Positions 1 through 8,583 of a DNA stretch of 40,356 nucleotides are shown here, one piece after another. Both the position numbers and the translations under genes were made by a program. This stretch comes from Micromonospora tarensis (GTDB lineage: Bacteria; Actinomycetota; Actinomycetes; Mycobacteriales; Micromonosporaceae). The notes beneath the pieces were generated by a model. It had not been told where the DNA came from. It was given only the letters and a program-made list of their open reading frames with translations, and made no database searches. The stretch is from positions 1 through 40,356 of the forward strand of contig NZ_JAEVHL010000032.1 in the NCBI RefSeq assembly GCF_016803395.1. The letters are read 5' to 3'. Numbering within the stretch: position 1 is the stretch's first letter; the number at the start of each line of letters is the position of its first letter.

Positions 1-118
1 CCTCCGGTCAAGGTGAAAGCGTCGCAACTTCCACCTCGCCGGAGGTCTCTTCATTTCTCAAGCCGCCACGCCGTGTCAACAACGCTCATGATCACTACAG
101 CTAGCCGGTGGCGTAGAG
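1..118. other. Upstream region of the recombinase, no gene seen
   Basis: Non-coding lead into the recombinase. It contains the inverted pair CCTCCGG (1-7) and CCGGAGG (39-45), 31 bp apart. This could belong to an attachment-site arm or be chance in GC-rich DNA. No recognisable gene end or tRNA is present. Confidence 0.3.
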
Positions 119-1603
119 GTGCGGGCGCTGCGGTATCAGCGTGCGAGTCAGGACAAGAAGGAACAGGGCAAGAGTGTCCACGACCAGGGTGTGCTCAACC
201 TGGCGGAGATCACGAAGCGGTCCTGGACGGACGCGGGGTCGTTCACGGACAACCACCGCTCGGCGAGCCGGCGCGCCACGAAGGAGCGGGAGCAGTTCGA
301 GTTGTTGATCGAGCAGATCCTCGCCGGCAAGGGTGACGTGCTGGTGGTCTGGGAGATCTCCCGCAAAGAACGTGACCTCGCGGTGTTCGTGAAGATCCGG
401 GACATGTGCCACGAGGTCGGTCTCAACTTCTGGCTGGTCGGCGGGGTGCTGTACGACCTGCGGGACAAGAACGACCGGATGATGCTCGGCTTCCAGGCCG
501 TACAGGCGGAGTGGATGGCTGACTCGATCCGCGACAACGTGCTGCGCGGCATCGTCGGCGCTGCCGAAGCCGGGCGTCCGCACGGGAAGGTCACCTACGG
601 GTACCGGCGGATCTACGACCAGCGCACCAGAGCACTCCTGCGGCAGGAGCCGGACACCGAGATCCGCACCGCTGTGGCGGCGGACGGGACGGTGACGGAG
701 TATTCGCACGCGCAGGTGGTGCGGGAAAACTTCCGCAAGATTGCCGAAGGTATGCCCCTCACGGTCCGCGAGGCCGAACTGAACCGCCTCGGCATCCCCG
801 CGTCGCAGGGTGGGATGTGGCGACGCGGGATCCTGCGCAAGCAGGTGATGAACCCGGCGTACATCGGCAAGCGGGTGCTGCGCGGGGAGATTGTTGGCGA
901 CGGGATCTGGCCTGCGCTTGTCAATGAAGAGACGTACTGGTCGGTGGTGCGGATGCTCGGCGATCCGTCGCGCACCACGACCCGCGCTGGGAGAGCGGTG
1001 CATCTGCTGTCGTACATGGTGCGCTGCGGCGTGTGCGACGGGCCGTTGTCATCGCAGCGCCTGAACCGGCACGGCTGGGAGGGGCAGGTGTACTCCTGCC
1101 TGCACAAGCGGTGCACCGCAGTGAAAGCCGAGTTCCTCGACGAGTACGTGCAGCGCACCGTGGTGGCGTGGCTGTCCCGCCCCGACGTCTACGACATTCT
1201 CACCGCCGCCAGCGCCACCGACGAGGAGGTCGCCCACGCCCGCGCCGAAGCGCAACGGTTGCGCGGGGAACTGGAGGATTGGCGCAAGCTCGGGGAGCAG
1301 GGCGAGGTCACCGCGATCGCCTACGCCCGCGCAGAGAAGGGCCTGACGGCGCAGATCGCTGAGCACGAACAGCGCGCCGCCGACGCCGGCATTCCTGCTG
1401 TGCTGCGCGGACGCATCGGGGACCAGGCTGTGGCGGCGTGGCAGGAACTCGGTGACGACGTCGCGGTTAAGCGGGAGATCATCCGACTCGTCGCTGACAT
1501 CAAGCTCCTGCGCGCTGGGTTCAAGGGCGAACGCCGCACCTTCGGCCGCCACCGCCTCGACTGGCGGTGGAAGTTCGGCCCGCAGGATCAGCAGGCGGCC
1601 TGA
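119..1603 (+). CDS. Large serine recombinase (site-specific integrase/resolvase)
   Basis: A 494-aa protein with the layout of large serine recombinases. The N-terminal resolvase domain holds the nucleophile in the RAS motif (Ser10 of MRALRYQRAS). A recombinase domain follows at about residues 170-300. A zinc ribbon is visible as Cys303, Cys306, Cys327 and Cys332. A charged, probably coiled-coil segment (about 365-425) precedes the C-terminus. Length and order match actinophage and ICE integrases, which catalyse attP x attB recombination through a 5' phosphoserine intermediate. The start is the GTG at 119, which gives the canonical N-terminus beginning just before the catalytic Ser; longer starts add unrelated sequence. 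It is the only recombinase in the window, so it is the natural candidate for mobilising the island. No excisionase was recognised. Confidence 0.93.
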   Translation: MRALRYQRASQDKKEQGKSVHDQGVLNLAEITKRSWTDAGSFTDNHRSASRRATKEREQFELLIEQILAGKGDVLVVWEISRKERDLAVFVKIRDMCHEVGLNFWLVGGVLYDLRDKNDRMMLGFQAVQAEWMADSIRDNVLRGIVGAAEAGRPHGKVTYGYRRIYDQRTRALLRQEPDTEIRTAVAADGTVTEYSHAQVVRENFRKIAEGMPLTVREAELNRLGIPASQGGMWRRGILRKQVMNPAYIGKRVLRGEIVGDGIWPALVNEETYWSVVRMLGDPSRTTTRAGRAVHLLSYMVRCGVCDGPLSSQRLNRHGWEGQVYSCLHKRCTAVKAEFLDEYVQRTVVAWLSRPDVYDILTAASATDEEVAHARAEAQRLRGELEDWRKLGEQGEVTAIAYARAEKGLTAQIAEHEQRAADAGIPAVLRGRIGDQAVAAWQELGDDVAVKREIIRLVADIKLLRAGFKGERRTFGRHRLDWRWKFGPQDQQAA

Positions 1604-1730
1604 ATTCGGGGGATTCTGAGTCAGGAGCCGCGAAGACGACTTGACCTGTGGGAAAAGTCGAGCGTCGATGGTGTCCGCCGCCCGCCCATGGGACGGGCGG
1701 CGTCATCCGTCGACGGAAGGTGTTCAGGCT

Positions 1731-2108
1731 GTGCCGCGCGAACGACTCAGCACCCTGGCCGTGCTGCCCGACGATGCCACCGATCCGCTGTTGTGGCGGC
1801 TCGCCTTCGACGTCGCCTCCGCACATCAGCCCGACGAGCGCGGCGACTGCCGCAACCTGCAGTGCCAAGGGCAGCGCGGCATGTGCGCCGCCGCTCGCGC
1901 CGCCCGCCGTGCGATGAGCATGGCGCGGACACTGCGGACTACCGCGCCGCACCCGCCACCTGCTCAGGGCTGCGCTGCCGTGGACGACCCACCTAAGCGC
2001 AGCTTCGTCGGCTGGTTTACCGCGCGCTCGCCGATCGAGGCGACACACCCCGCCAGCCGTTCGGAGACGCTGCCACGTTGGCCGCATCCGAGACGCGCGG
2101 CGGCGTGA
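1731..2108 (+). CDS. Small Cys-containing actinobacterial hypothetical protein
   Basis: A protein of about 125 aa from the GTG at 1731, with a GGAAGG ribosome-binding site at 1715-1720. Residues about 15-50 have the pattern DPLLWRLAFDVASAHQPD followed by three closely spaced cysteines (CRNLQCQGQRGMC). This pattern is familiar from small proteins of unknown function in Micromonospora and Streptomyces. The Cys trio may bind a metal, which is inference. The C-terminal half is low-complexity and Pro/Arg-rich, so the true end could be shorter in evolutionary terms. ATG codons at 1641 and 1668 are in frame, but the sequence they add does not look conserved. It lies 128 bp downstream of the recombinase; no function is proposed. 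Confidence 0.55.
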   Translation: MPRERLSTLAVLPDDATDPLLWRLAFDVASAHQPDERGDCRNLQCQGQRGMCAAARAARRAMSMARTLRTTAPHPPPAQGCAAVDDPPKRSFVGWFTARSPIEATHPASRSETLPRWPHPRRAAA

Positions 2109-2144
2109 CCTGATCCGGCTGTCGCAAGCTAGCGATGTGGCCGT

Positions 2145-3509
2145 TTACTTCAGGTGACCGAGCAGATCAGCAGTGTCAATCCTCCCTGCGGCGGTCAGCG
2201 CTATAGCGATGAAGGTCGCCGCCATTCCCGCGACGGCGGCCAGGACGGCAGCGGTTCGCTGCGCGCTATCGGTGAGCCTTGTCAATGCCACCGCGAGGCG
2301 CCCGGGGGGCTTGAACAACGTCTCTGCTGTCGGGGCCCCGCCCTCGTCGAACGCCTGAACCCTGGAGGCGAGTTTGCGCAGTGACGATGTCCCTTCCGGT
2401 TCGACCAGCAGGTCCAGCACCATGCGCAGCGTTTCTTGCAGGTCGAGGGGAAGCGTCGGGTCGCACGACTGTGGGCTTTGCAGATGTCGTCGGATCGACG
2501 CGCTAGTCGCTCGCAATACGGTCGCTGCGGGGTGAGGGGCGAACCCTCGCGGTTGCCGACGATCCCACAACCCGGCGGTCTGATCGAGCAGCACGGCGAT
2601 ATCGACCAGACCGCTGCGGTGGACGTCGGCAACCGGCCGGAGTGGTTCAGGCATTTCCAGCGAGTCGGCGCGCTCTTCTATGACAGGCGGGGCCAACAAC
2701 TGGCAGATCTCTACCGACAACTCCCACCCGGCCAAGCGACGGCGCAGGAAGGATGCCGCAATGTGAGCAGGCACCAGCATCGGTGTTACCGCCAGGAAGA
2801 GCACGATGAGGCCGAGCAGAGGGGGCAGTGCGGAGTCGGCGTCCGATGACGGCGTTGAAGCACTTGACGGCGTTGTAGCACTGTCCAGGTCGGGTATTAC
2901 CGCGACCAGGACAAGGACGGGATACATCGCGGCGAGCATCTCGACCGTATGGGCCATCGTGAACCAGAACGCGTTGGCGGCGAGCCGGTCACGACCCCTG
3001 CTGGACAGATCGTCCGGAAAACGCAGGCCCGGAAGCTTCCCGCGCGGCTTGCCGGGCTGAGCGATGTAGCGCAGCCCGTTGAGGAAGATGCGTATCGCCA
3101 CCAGAACGCCGAGGATGCCCGTGAGGCGACCCACTCTGTCGATCGCCTCCGCGAACTCGCCACCCGCGATGGCCCCTGGCACCAAGAGTAGGACGACGTA
3201 GGGAAGACTCACCGGCACCAGGAAGCCAACGATCGGGACCAGCAGCATCAGCGGCACCCGACGCCACGACTCGCGGGCGATCAGCCGGCCGATAATTCCG
3301 GGCCCGGCAGCCGACCGAATCAGCTCCCATGCACCTCTGCGCAGCCCTCGCCGTCGGATGGGCTCAAACGACGTGGACGAGACGCATCTCCACTGCACCG
3401 CCCAGAGCATCGAGCTGCCGAACGCGGCTGCCGCAACGATCCAGCCGACCATCAGGGCGATGATGCAGACGAGCAAGAGGGCCGCGATCACAATCACATC
3501 GACCGTCAT
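2145..3509 (-). CDS. Polytopic membrane protein, unknown function
   Basis: A 454-aa membrane protein if translation begins at the ATG at 3509 (GTG 3518 is also possible). The frame stays open upstream to 3950, but that part has no membrane or conserved character and overlaps the divergent DUF5131 gene. An N-terminal hydrophobic helix (VIVIAALLLVCIIALMVGWI) is followed by several more hydrophobic stretches around residues 90-130, 145-165, 210-230 and 250-280. A long soluble region comes next, then a final C-terminal hydrophobic helix near residue 430. I do not recognise the family. It is divergently oriented from the DUF5131/TcmP pair with about 105 bp between, so regulation could be shared. 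Membrane topology is only estimated from hydrophobicity. Confidence 0.6.
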   Translation of the reverse strand: MTVDVIVIAALLLVCIIALMVGWIVAAAAFGSSMLWAVQWRCVSSTSFEPIRRRGLRRGAWELIRSAAGPGIIGRLIARESWRRVPLMLLVPIVGFLVPVSLPYVVLLLVPGAIAGGEFAEAIDRVGRLTGILGVLVAIRIFLNGLRYIAQPGKPRGKLPGLRFPDDLSSRGRDRLAANAFWFTMAHTVEMLAAMYPVLVLVAVIPDLDSATTPSSASTPSSDADSALPPLLGLIVLFLAVTPMLVPAHIAASFLRRRLAGWELSVEICQLLAPPVIEERADSLEMPEPLRPVADVHRSGLVDIAVLLDQTAGLWDRRQPRGFAPHPAATVLRATSASIRRHLQSPQSCDPTLPLDLQETLRMVLDLLVEPEGTSSLRKLASRVQAFDEGGAPTAETLFKPPGRLAVALTRLTDSAQRTAAVLAAVAGMAATFIAIALTAAGRIDTADLLGHLK

Positions 3510-3614
3510 ACCAGTCACGGCCAAACGTGCCGGCCGTCCAGCTCGATATTCGGCGGTGTCGGATCTATCGAACCTGCGTTCGAACCAATACTCTTCGCAG
3601 TGTGAGGATGAGCC

Positions 3615-4364
3615 ATGGGTGACCGCAGTGCCATCGAGTGGACGGAGGCGACCTGGAACCCTACGACGGGCTGCGATCGCGTGAGCCGCGGATGCGACAA
3701 CTGTTACGCGTTGACGCTGGCCAAACGGCTCAAGGCGATGGGACAGCCGCGGTATCAGCGAGATGGAAACCCGCAGACAAGTGGGCCAGGGTTCGGGTTG
3801 ACGCTGCACCCGGACAGCCTTGAGCTGCCACTGACCTGGAAGCGTCCTCGGCTCGTCTTCGTCAACTCGATGAGTGATCTGTTCCACGCCCAAGTGCCGG
3901 CGAGTTTCGTCCGCCAGGTCTTCGAGGTCATCGCGGCGACCCCGCAGCATACGTATCAGGTATTGACCAAACGAGCACGCCGCCTACGCCGGGTGGCTCC
4001 ATCTCTGACCTGGCCGTCCAACTTGTGGATGGGCGTGTCCGTAGAGGACGTCAGCACTGTCCACCGCATCGATGATCTGCGGGCCGTGTCGGCGGCGTTG
4101 CGATTCCTGTCGTGCGAGCCGTTGCTGGGCCCGCTCCCGAGCTTGAAGCTAGATGGCATCGGCTGGGTGATCGCAGGCGGCGAGAGCGGTGCCAACGCCC
4201 GACAGATGAATCCAGCCTGGGCCGTAGACCTGCGTGATCAGTGCACGCGCGCTGAGGTGCCCTTCTTCTTCAAGCAGTGGGGCGGACGGACGCCCAAGGC
4301 TGGAGGCCGCATCTTGAATGGCCGGACCTGGGACGACATGCCCCTCAGCCTAACCACCTGCTGA
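3615..4364 (+). CDS. DUF5131 / phage Gp37-Gp68-like three-Cys-motif protein
   Basis: A 249-aa protein. Its N-terminus carries the three-Cys motif Cys20-x6-Cys27-x2-Cys30-Tyr, in the context IEWTEATWNPTTGC, which is diagnostic of the DUF5131 (phage Gp37/Gp68) family. Further family features follow: a VFVNSMSDLF segment, VLTKRA, the WMGVSVED segment, and a C-terminal GWVIAGGESG...FFFKQWGG stretch. The Cys cluster suggests iron-sulfur or metal binding, and a radical-SAM-like chemistry has been suspected from the layout; neither can be shown here. It starts at the ATG 3615 with GAGGA upstream. The gene for its known genomic companion, TcmP, lies 156 bp downstream on the same strand. The pair is scattered through mobile and defence regions, and its biochemical role is unknown to me. 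Confidence 0.85.
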   Translation: MGDRSAIEWTEATWNPTTGCDRVSRGCDNCYALTLAKRLKAMGQPRYQRDGNPQTSGPGFGLTLHPDSLELPLTWKRPRLVFVNSMSDLFHAQVPASFVRQVFEVIAATPQHTYQVLTKRARRLRRVAPSLTWPSNLWMGVSVEDVSTVHRIDDLRAVSAALRFLSCEPLLGPLPSLKLDGIGWVIAGGESGANARQMNPAWAVDLRDQCTRAEVPFFFKQWGGRTPKAGGRILNGRTWDDMPLSLTTC

Positions 4365-4520
4365 CAACCACCCGGCCCGCATTGGCGATTGGCGGGTGCA
4401 AACCAACAGCCCCTCGGACTACTCGGCCTTCACGCGGTGTCACTCACGGACAGTATCGCTTTACGCGCGTCACAATGAGAGACTGTCTCGCAACCTGCTG
4501 TGATGGGATGAGGAGGCTGG

Positions 4521-5615
4521 ATGCCGGTCGACGGTCCGGTGCCATGGCCCTGTGCGGAACACACGGGCGCCAAGCACGACATCTACCGCCACTACCTCGG
4601 GAAATGGTTCCCCATCCTGCTTGCCTACTCCAACGCCTACCCCTCGGTCACCTACGCAGAGGGATTCGCCGGACCTGGCATCTACAGCGGTGGACAACCC
4701 GGATCGCCTGTCATCGCGATCCGCGCCCTCGTCGAGAACGTCCCCCCGACCAAGGGCATCGCCCGATTCGTCTTCATCGACGACGATCAGCGTTGTGTAG
4801 ACATGCTACGGGAGACCCTTCAACAAGCGTTTCCCGACCGGCCACGGTCTACAGTCGCCATGCCTGTGACGATGGGCAAAGGCACCTGCGCCGACGACCT
4901 CGAAGCCGCTCTCGACCGCATAGGTGCCTGGGGCCAGCCGATCTTCGCGAACTTGGACTCCTGGGGCAACGCACCCGTGCCATTCAGGCTGCTGAAGCGC
5001 CTCGCCGCGAACGTGTCCACCGAGGTCATCGTCACACTGTTGCCGCAGCACTTCGTGCGCTTCGTCAGCAATCTTGGCGAGGCAGGTGACGACGTTTTCG
5101 GCGGCGACCCGCGCTGGCGCGAGGTCGTGAACCTCCCGCCAGCGGCAAAGAGTCGACACATCCTTACCTGCTACCGGCAGGCCCTGCAGGCGGCGGGCTT
5201 TCCCTACCTTCTGGACTTCGAACTGATCCCTCGCAACGGCCAACCCCTGTACCTCGTCTTCGGCACCGGGCACCCACTTGGCGTGCAGAAGATGAAAGCC
5301 AGCCTCTGGGAGGTCGACCGCGCCCAGGGCGTCGGCTTCCGCGACCCCCGCGACGAACAAGCGGAGACGCTGTTTGCCATAGATGAACCGCTTCTCGGAC
5401 CGCTGACACGACTACTGCAACACAGGCTGCGCGACAGCGAGCCGGCCCGCGTAGAGGACCTGCGCGACTTCGCCCTCCTGGAAACGGTGTACCGGCCAGA
5501 ACACGTCATCATGGCACTCAAGCCGCTCGTTGACGCCGGCGCTGTGAAGATTGAGGGCGGCGGCCGGCTACAGAGGTCATCCTTCGTTTCGCTGGCTAAC
5601 GCGCGAACTCCTTAA
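4521..5615 (+). CDS. tcmP: Three-Cys-motif partner protein TcmP
   Basis: A 364-aa protein matching the family named for its association with the three-Cys DUF5131 gene. Recognisable features are the N-terminal KHDIYRHYLGKWFPILL segment, a Rossmann-like YAEGFAGPGIY motif near residue 45, and VFIDDD near 88. The FANLDSWGNAPVP segment near 155 resembles the catalytic region of Rossmann methyltransferase-like proteins. A winged-helix-like tail follows (about 285-360). A strong ribosome-binding site (GAGGAGG) precedes the ATG at 4521. Together with the DUF5131 gene it forms a two-gene module. The Rossmann reading suggests SAM or nucleotide binding, but this is inference. Confidence 0.85.
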   Translation: MPVDGPVPWPCAEHTGAKHDIYRHYLGKWFPILLAYSNAYPSVTYAEGFAGPGIYSGGQPGSPVIAIRALVENVPPTKGIARFVFIDDDQRCVDMLRETLQQAFPDRPRSTVAMPVTMGKGTCADDLEAALDRIGAWGQPIFANLDSWGNAPVPFRLLKRLAANVSTEVIVTLLPQHFVRFVSNLGEAGDDVFGGDPRWREVVNLPPAAKSRHILTCYRQALQAAGFPYLLDFELIPRNGQPLYLVFGTGHPLGVQKMKASLWEVDRAQGVGFRDPRDEQAETLFAIDEPLLGPLTRLLQHRLRDSEPARVEDLRDFALLETVYRPEHVIMALKPLVDAGAVKIEGGGRLQRSSFVSLANARTP

Positions 5616-5746
5616 GAAACGACGGCCGGGCCGCCGCTGCGCACCACATCCTCGCGGCTCGTGGTCTGCTGGTCGCGGCAGTGCACGCCGTCGGGCTCGC
5701 GTTCGCGCTCGCCTGGAACGGGTGCTGTTCTTCCCGTTCGGCGTCC

Positions 5747-6313
5747 TTACCGCGGCATACGTGGTTCGGCCGCCCAGACGTCCCAAGCGCCGATCTCTGC
5801 GTACTCCAGCTGGATGTCGTAGTGCTCGCCCCGGCGCAACGGATACCGGCCGTCGGGGGCCATGTCCTGGTCATGCAGTCGACCGGTGATGACGCTGTGG
5901 CACGGCAGTCTAAAGTCGCAGACGAGTGAGCCATCTTCATCTGAGGCGTCGTTCGCGACGATCGCGGCCATCCGCATCGGCGCGGGCACCACCCCGTTCC
6001 CGCAGGTTGGACAGGTCGTGGAGTACACCTGTCGAGCCTGCTCGCACGCGATGCTGAAGGCAACGTCCTGGAAGTACTCGCGGCCGGCGGGCGTGCGCCT
6101 GCCGATCTTGGCGAGGATCGTGATCAGTTGCTGTTCCGCCCAGTGGGCGCCCGCCCATTCGCCCGAAAACCAGCGACGTTCGATGGTGAGACCGTAGCGA
6201 CCGCAGTCTCGCTCGTGGCGCACGTTGCGCGTCCGGGGGTCGGCCGTGCGGCCCACCTTGATGACTCCGTTGTTGAACTGCAGGACGTAGAGGTGTTCCT
6301 TGCCCGATTCCAT
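5747..6313 (-). CDS. T5orf172 / GIY-YIG-type putative nuclease with Cys pair
   Basis: A 188-aa protein from the ATG at 6313. The frame stays open upstream to 6475, but the added residues look unrelated. The N-terminal domain (about 5-75) reads HLYVLQFNNGVIKVGRT...PRTRN, the signature of T5orf172-type GIY-YIG nucleases: the Y-V-L strand, the IKVGRT strand, then a conserved Arg. A conserved Glu sits in HWAEQQLI. A CPTCGNG Cys pair follows at about residue 100, and an unrecognised C-terminal domain completes the protein. Such proteins occur alone or fused in phages and defence islands; a target cannot be given. It is convergent with the TcmP gene and has no operon partner. Confidence 0.65.
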   Translation of the reverse strand: MESGKEHLYVLQFNNGVIKVGRTADPRTRNVRHERDCGRYGLTIERRWFSGEWAGAHWAEQQLITILAKIGRRTPAGREYFQDVAFSIACEQARQVYSTTCPTCGNGVVPAPMRMAAIVANDASDEDGSLVCDFRLPCHSVITGRLHDQDMAPDGRYPLRRGEHYDIQLEYAEIGAWDVWAAEPRMPR

Positions 6314-7156
6314 CGATGTAGACCGACTTCTTGCCACGGCTGCGGAGTGTAGCGGCTGCCCCTGACAGCAGCCGGCAGGGTTTACCCGATGGTCTTCACA
6401 ATCTGCGCAACGGCGTTCGCGATCCGTCGTACCACCGTCGCGACAAGGGCGGCTCGCTAGCCTCGCACTGGCCATTTACGTGCCGAGATGGGCGCCCCAG
6501 CAAGCGGACCCCGTGGCCTGATTTTTGCAGACGATCCGGGGTGGACGGACGAGGACTGGGGCAGACGCGGGCAACATTTATAGCACTCTGTCGCACCAGC
6601 GGCAATGCTTGTTACCGATTCGTTACAAAATATTGATTGACTCCATCGGGTTTTTGAGGCTTAATGGAGGGACATTCCCGCAGCGCCGGCTGGCGCGGTC
6701 GGCCACAGACGTAGCGGGCAGGCACCCCCTGAGGGGGTGCCTGCCGTTGCTGGTGCTGACGCTGCGGGGTATGCCGAGTGTTGGGAGGACCCCCATGAAG
6801 GATCGTCTGTCGGCGAGTTGAGCCGTCGCACCACCTGATCGCGTGTGCGCTGTTGGTGGTGAGCCCTCACCCCTTTTGGCTCGGCTTGGCCGTCTGCCCT
6901 GTTTCCATGCTGTTGACCGTCGCCTGCTGTGCAGGTCACGGCGACGCCTGCTGCCGTGGTGCCTGCCCCTGCCCGGGGTTCGGCGTGTTCGTTGACTCGA
7001 CCACAGTGACTCTTTCCGTTCCCCGCCCCGCGAGGGGTCCGCCCGGCCGGGCGTTACCCGGCAGGGACGCGCATGCCCGTACCCGCCGAGCATGCGAGAC
7101 CCGGGCGATCCCCTTCCGCCGCGCCTGAAACCCACAAACTCAGCTTGGAGAAGATC
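6314..7156. other. 843-bp region without a convincing gene
   Basis: Several short frames are open here but lack ribosome-binding sites or recognisable protein features. The stretch 6605-6660 is noticeably AT-rich for this replicon and includes a GTTAC repeat (6611-6615 and 6622-6626) and CAAAATATTGATTGACTCC. A perfect 13-bp hairpin follows at 6717-6745. The part around 7020-7060 is rich in short GC inverted repeats. This could be a regulatory or origin-like region, a non-coding RNA locus, or decayed DNA of the mobile module; the sequence alone does not decide. Confidence 0.4.
6717..6745. terminator. Perfect 13-bp hairpin (terminator-like or structured RNA)
   Basis: The left arm GGCAGGCACCCCC (6717-6729), loop TGA and the exactly complementary right arm (6733-6745) form a very stable stem. 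No T-run follows on either strand, which is usual for actinomycete terminators. It does not directly follow any recognised gene, so it could instead be part of a small RNA or a protein-binding palindrome. Confidence 0.6.
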
Positions 7157-7291
7157 GTGACTTCACTCGACATCATCCCTTCGGGCGCGGCCTTCGCGCC
7201 CGCCCTTCCGGTCCGCACCAGAGCGATAACGCCACTTGAGGCGTTGCCCGGATCGGCCAACGGCAGGTGGTGGGCCTTTGGCGACACGTAA
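7157..7291 (+). CDS. Small hypothetical peptide (44 aa)
   Basis: A short frame with GTG start at 7157 and a well-placed GGAGAAG ribosome-binding site. It encodes a peptide beginning MTSLDIIPSGAAFAPALPV and ending in GRWWAFGDT. It lies immediately upstream of, and slightly overlaps, the DUF2637-type remnant, so it is probably the small leading ORF of that plasmid/ICE-type module. No family is recognised and no function is proposed. Confidence 0.35.
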   Translation: MTSLDIIPSGAAFAPALPVRTRAITPLEALPGSANGRWWAFGDT

Positions 7292-7652
7292 ACAGCGGCA
7301 CCCTGACTCACCCGAGGCGGTGGAGTCGGGGCAGAAGCGGCTAGAGAACCGAGCCCAGGTGACGATCATGCTGCTGATCGGCGGAGCGGCCGGCGCGGCG
7401 TCCTTCACCCACGTGCATGACGTCGCCGCCGCACACGGCCTCTCACCGCACCGTCACGCCGAACCCGGTGTGCCCGGCGGTGTCGGAGTCAGTGTGGATC
7501 TCCGTTCTACCGTCCGTCTTGATCCTGACCCCCAACCTGACCCCCTATACCCGCTCACAGCCCAGGTCAGTGCCGCTCTCAGCGGCGCGAGACCGCTCCA
7601 GACAGACCCTCCAGTCTCGGGTCTCTCCCCAGGGGCTTGTGCCCATGGGTAA
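7278..7652 (+). pseudogene. DUF2637 (SpdB-like) membrane protein remnant
   Basis: The first part reads ...RAQVTIMLLIGGAAGAAS followed directly by FTHVHDVAAAHG (about 7353-7440). This matches the first transmembrane helix and following motif of DUF2637 proteins, the SpdB-like membrane proteins of actinomycete conjugative elements. After this point the frame loses all resemblance: the expected additional helices are missing and it becomes Pro/Ser/Arg-rich sequence running into the next gene. It is therefore read as a truncated or frameshifted remnant. In intact elements this gene directly precedes the replication-relaxation gene, as here. Confidence 0.55.
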
Positions 7653-8583
7653 ACACCTACCGACCGCGGACCCGCTGCTGCGCCTGCAGGCCAGCGTCAC
7701 AGCCCGTGACGACCAGCTCCTGGGCTGGCTCTACGACCACGGCGTCCTCACCACCGACCAGATCGCCGCCGCCCTGTTCCCATCCCTGGACTTCACCCAA
7801 CGCCGCCTACGCCGCCTCACGGCGCTGCGGGCGTTAGACCGGTTCCGACCCAACAAGGCCGACGGCGGCTCCCACCCATACCACTACGTCCTGGACCAAC
7901 TCGGCTACGACCACGTCCACGCCCAACGCGGACTGCCACGAGGCCGCCGGGACCAGGCCCGCCGCCGCAAGCAATCGCTGACCAGCCGGCCGGACCTGCC
8001 GCACCTGCTCGGCGGCAACCAGGTCTTCATCGACCTCGCCGCCCACGCCCGCACCCACCCCGACGGCGACCTGGTCCGCTGGGAGCCCGCGTCGGCCTAT
8101 CACGAACCCGGCACCCTCTACCGCGAAGGCGCCAACCCGAACATCATCCTCGCCGGAGCGACCGGCTTTCCCCGCCCGGACGGCGCCGGGGTGTGGACCG
8201 AGCAAGGACGGTCCGTGCCGTTCTTCCTCGAGTACGACACCGGAGGCGAACACCTGCAGATCCTCATCGACAAGGTCATCAAGTACGAGCGGCTGTACAG
8301 GATGAGCACCTGGGCATGGCCGGTGCTCTTCCACGTCCCCTCCGCACGGAGGGAGGCGAACCTGCGCCACCGCCTCGCCGCCATTCCCGACCTGGCCATG
8401 CTCCTCGCCACCACCACCGCCGAACTGCGCATCGCGCTCGCGGCCAGCCCCGCTCACCAGGTCTGGCAACTCGCCGGCCGCGCCGGTCGTCACCGCCTCA
8501 TCGACCTGCCCTACATCGACGCCGACCACGACGACGAATACCCCACCCACGACCAGCCCGCCCCGGATGAGCGGCCAGCCTGA
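7645..8583 (+). CDS. Replication-relaxation family protein
   Basis: A 312-aa protein matching the replication-relaxation family found on actinomycete plasmids and integrative elements. The N-terminal winged-helix part reads LGWLYDHGVLTTDQIAAALFPS...RLRRLTALRALDRFR. A middle HHYVLDQLGY-like segment is followed by the core with GNQVFIDLAAHAR, the RWEPASAYHE segment, PFFLEYDTGGEHLQ and the TWAWPVLFHVPSARRE strand. The acidic EYDTG and downstream residues give the core a nuclease-like look (inference). The start is the ATG at 7645; a GTG two codons upstream (7639) is also possible. The frame stays open further upstream to 7417 but is occupied by the DUF2637 remnant. The gene ends at a hairpin terminator. 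It is the clearest sign that part of this island came from a self-transmissible element. Confidence 0.85.
   Translation: MGKHLPTADPLLRLQASVTARDDQLLGWLYDHGVLTTDQIAAALFPSLDFTQRRLRRLTALRALDRFRPNKADGGSHPYHYVLDQLGYDHVHAQRGLPRGRRDQARRRKQSLTSRPDLPHLLGGNQVFIDLAAHARTHPDGDLVRWEPASAYHEPGTLYREGANPNIILAGATGFPRPDGAGVWTEQGRSVPFFLEYDTGGEHLQILIDKVIKYERLYRMSTWAWPVLFHVPSARREANLRHRLAAIPDLAMLLATTTAELRIALAASPAHQVWQLAGRAGRHRLIDLPYIDADHDDEYPTHDQPAPDERPA

Noticed and set aside
3510..3950. Upstream extension of the membrane protein gene to 3950
   Set aside because: Overlaps the well-supported DUF5131 gene on the other strand and adds sequence without membrane or conserved character.
6853..7128. 91-codon plus-strand frame in the 6.3-7.1 kb gap
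   Set aside because: No ribosome-binding site, and Cys/Arg/Pro-rich composition unlike a protein; better read as non-coding.
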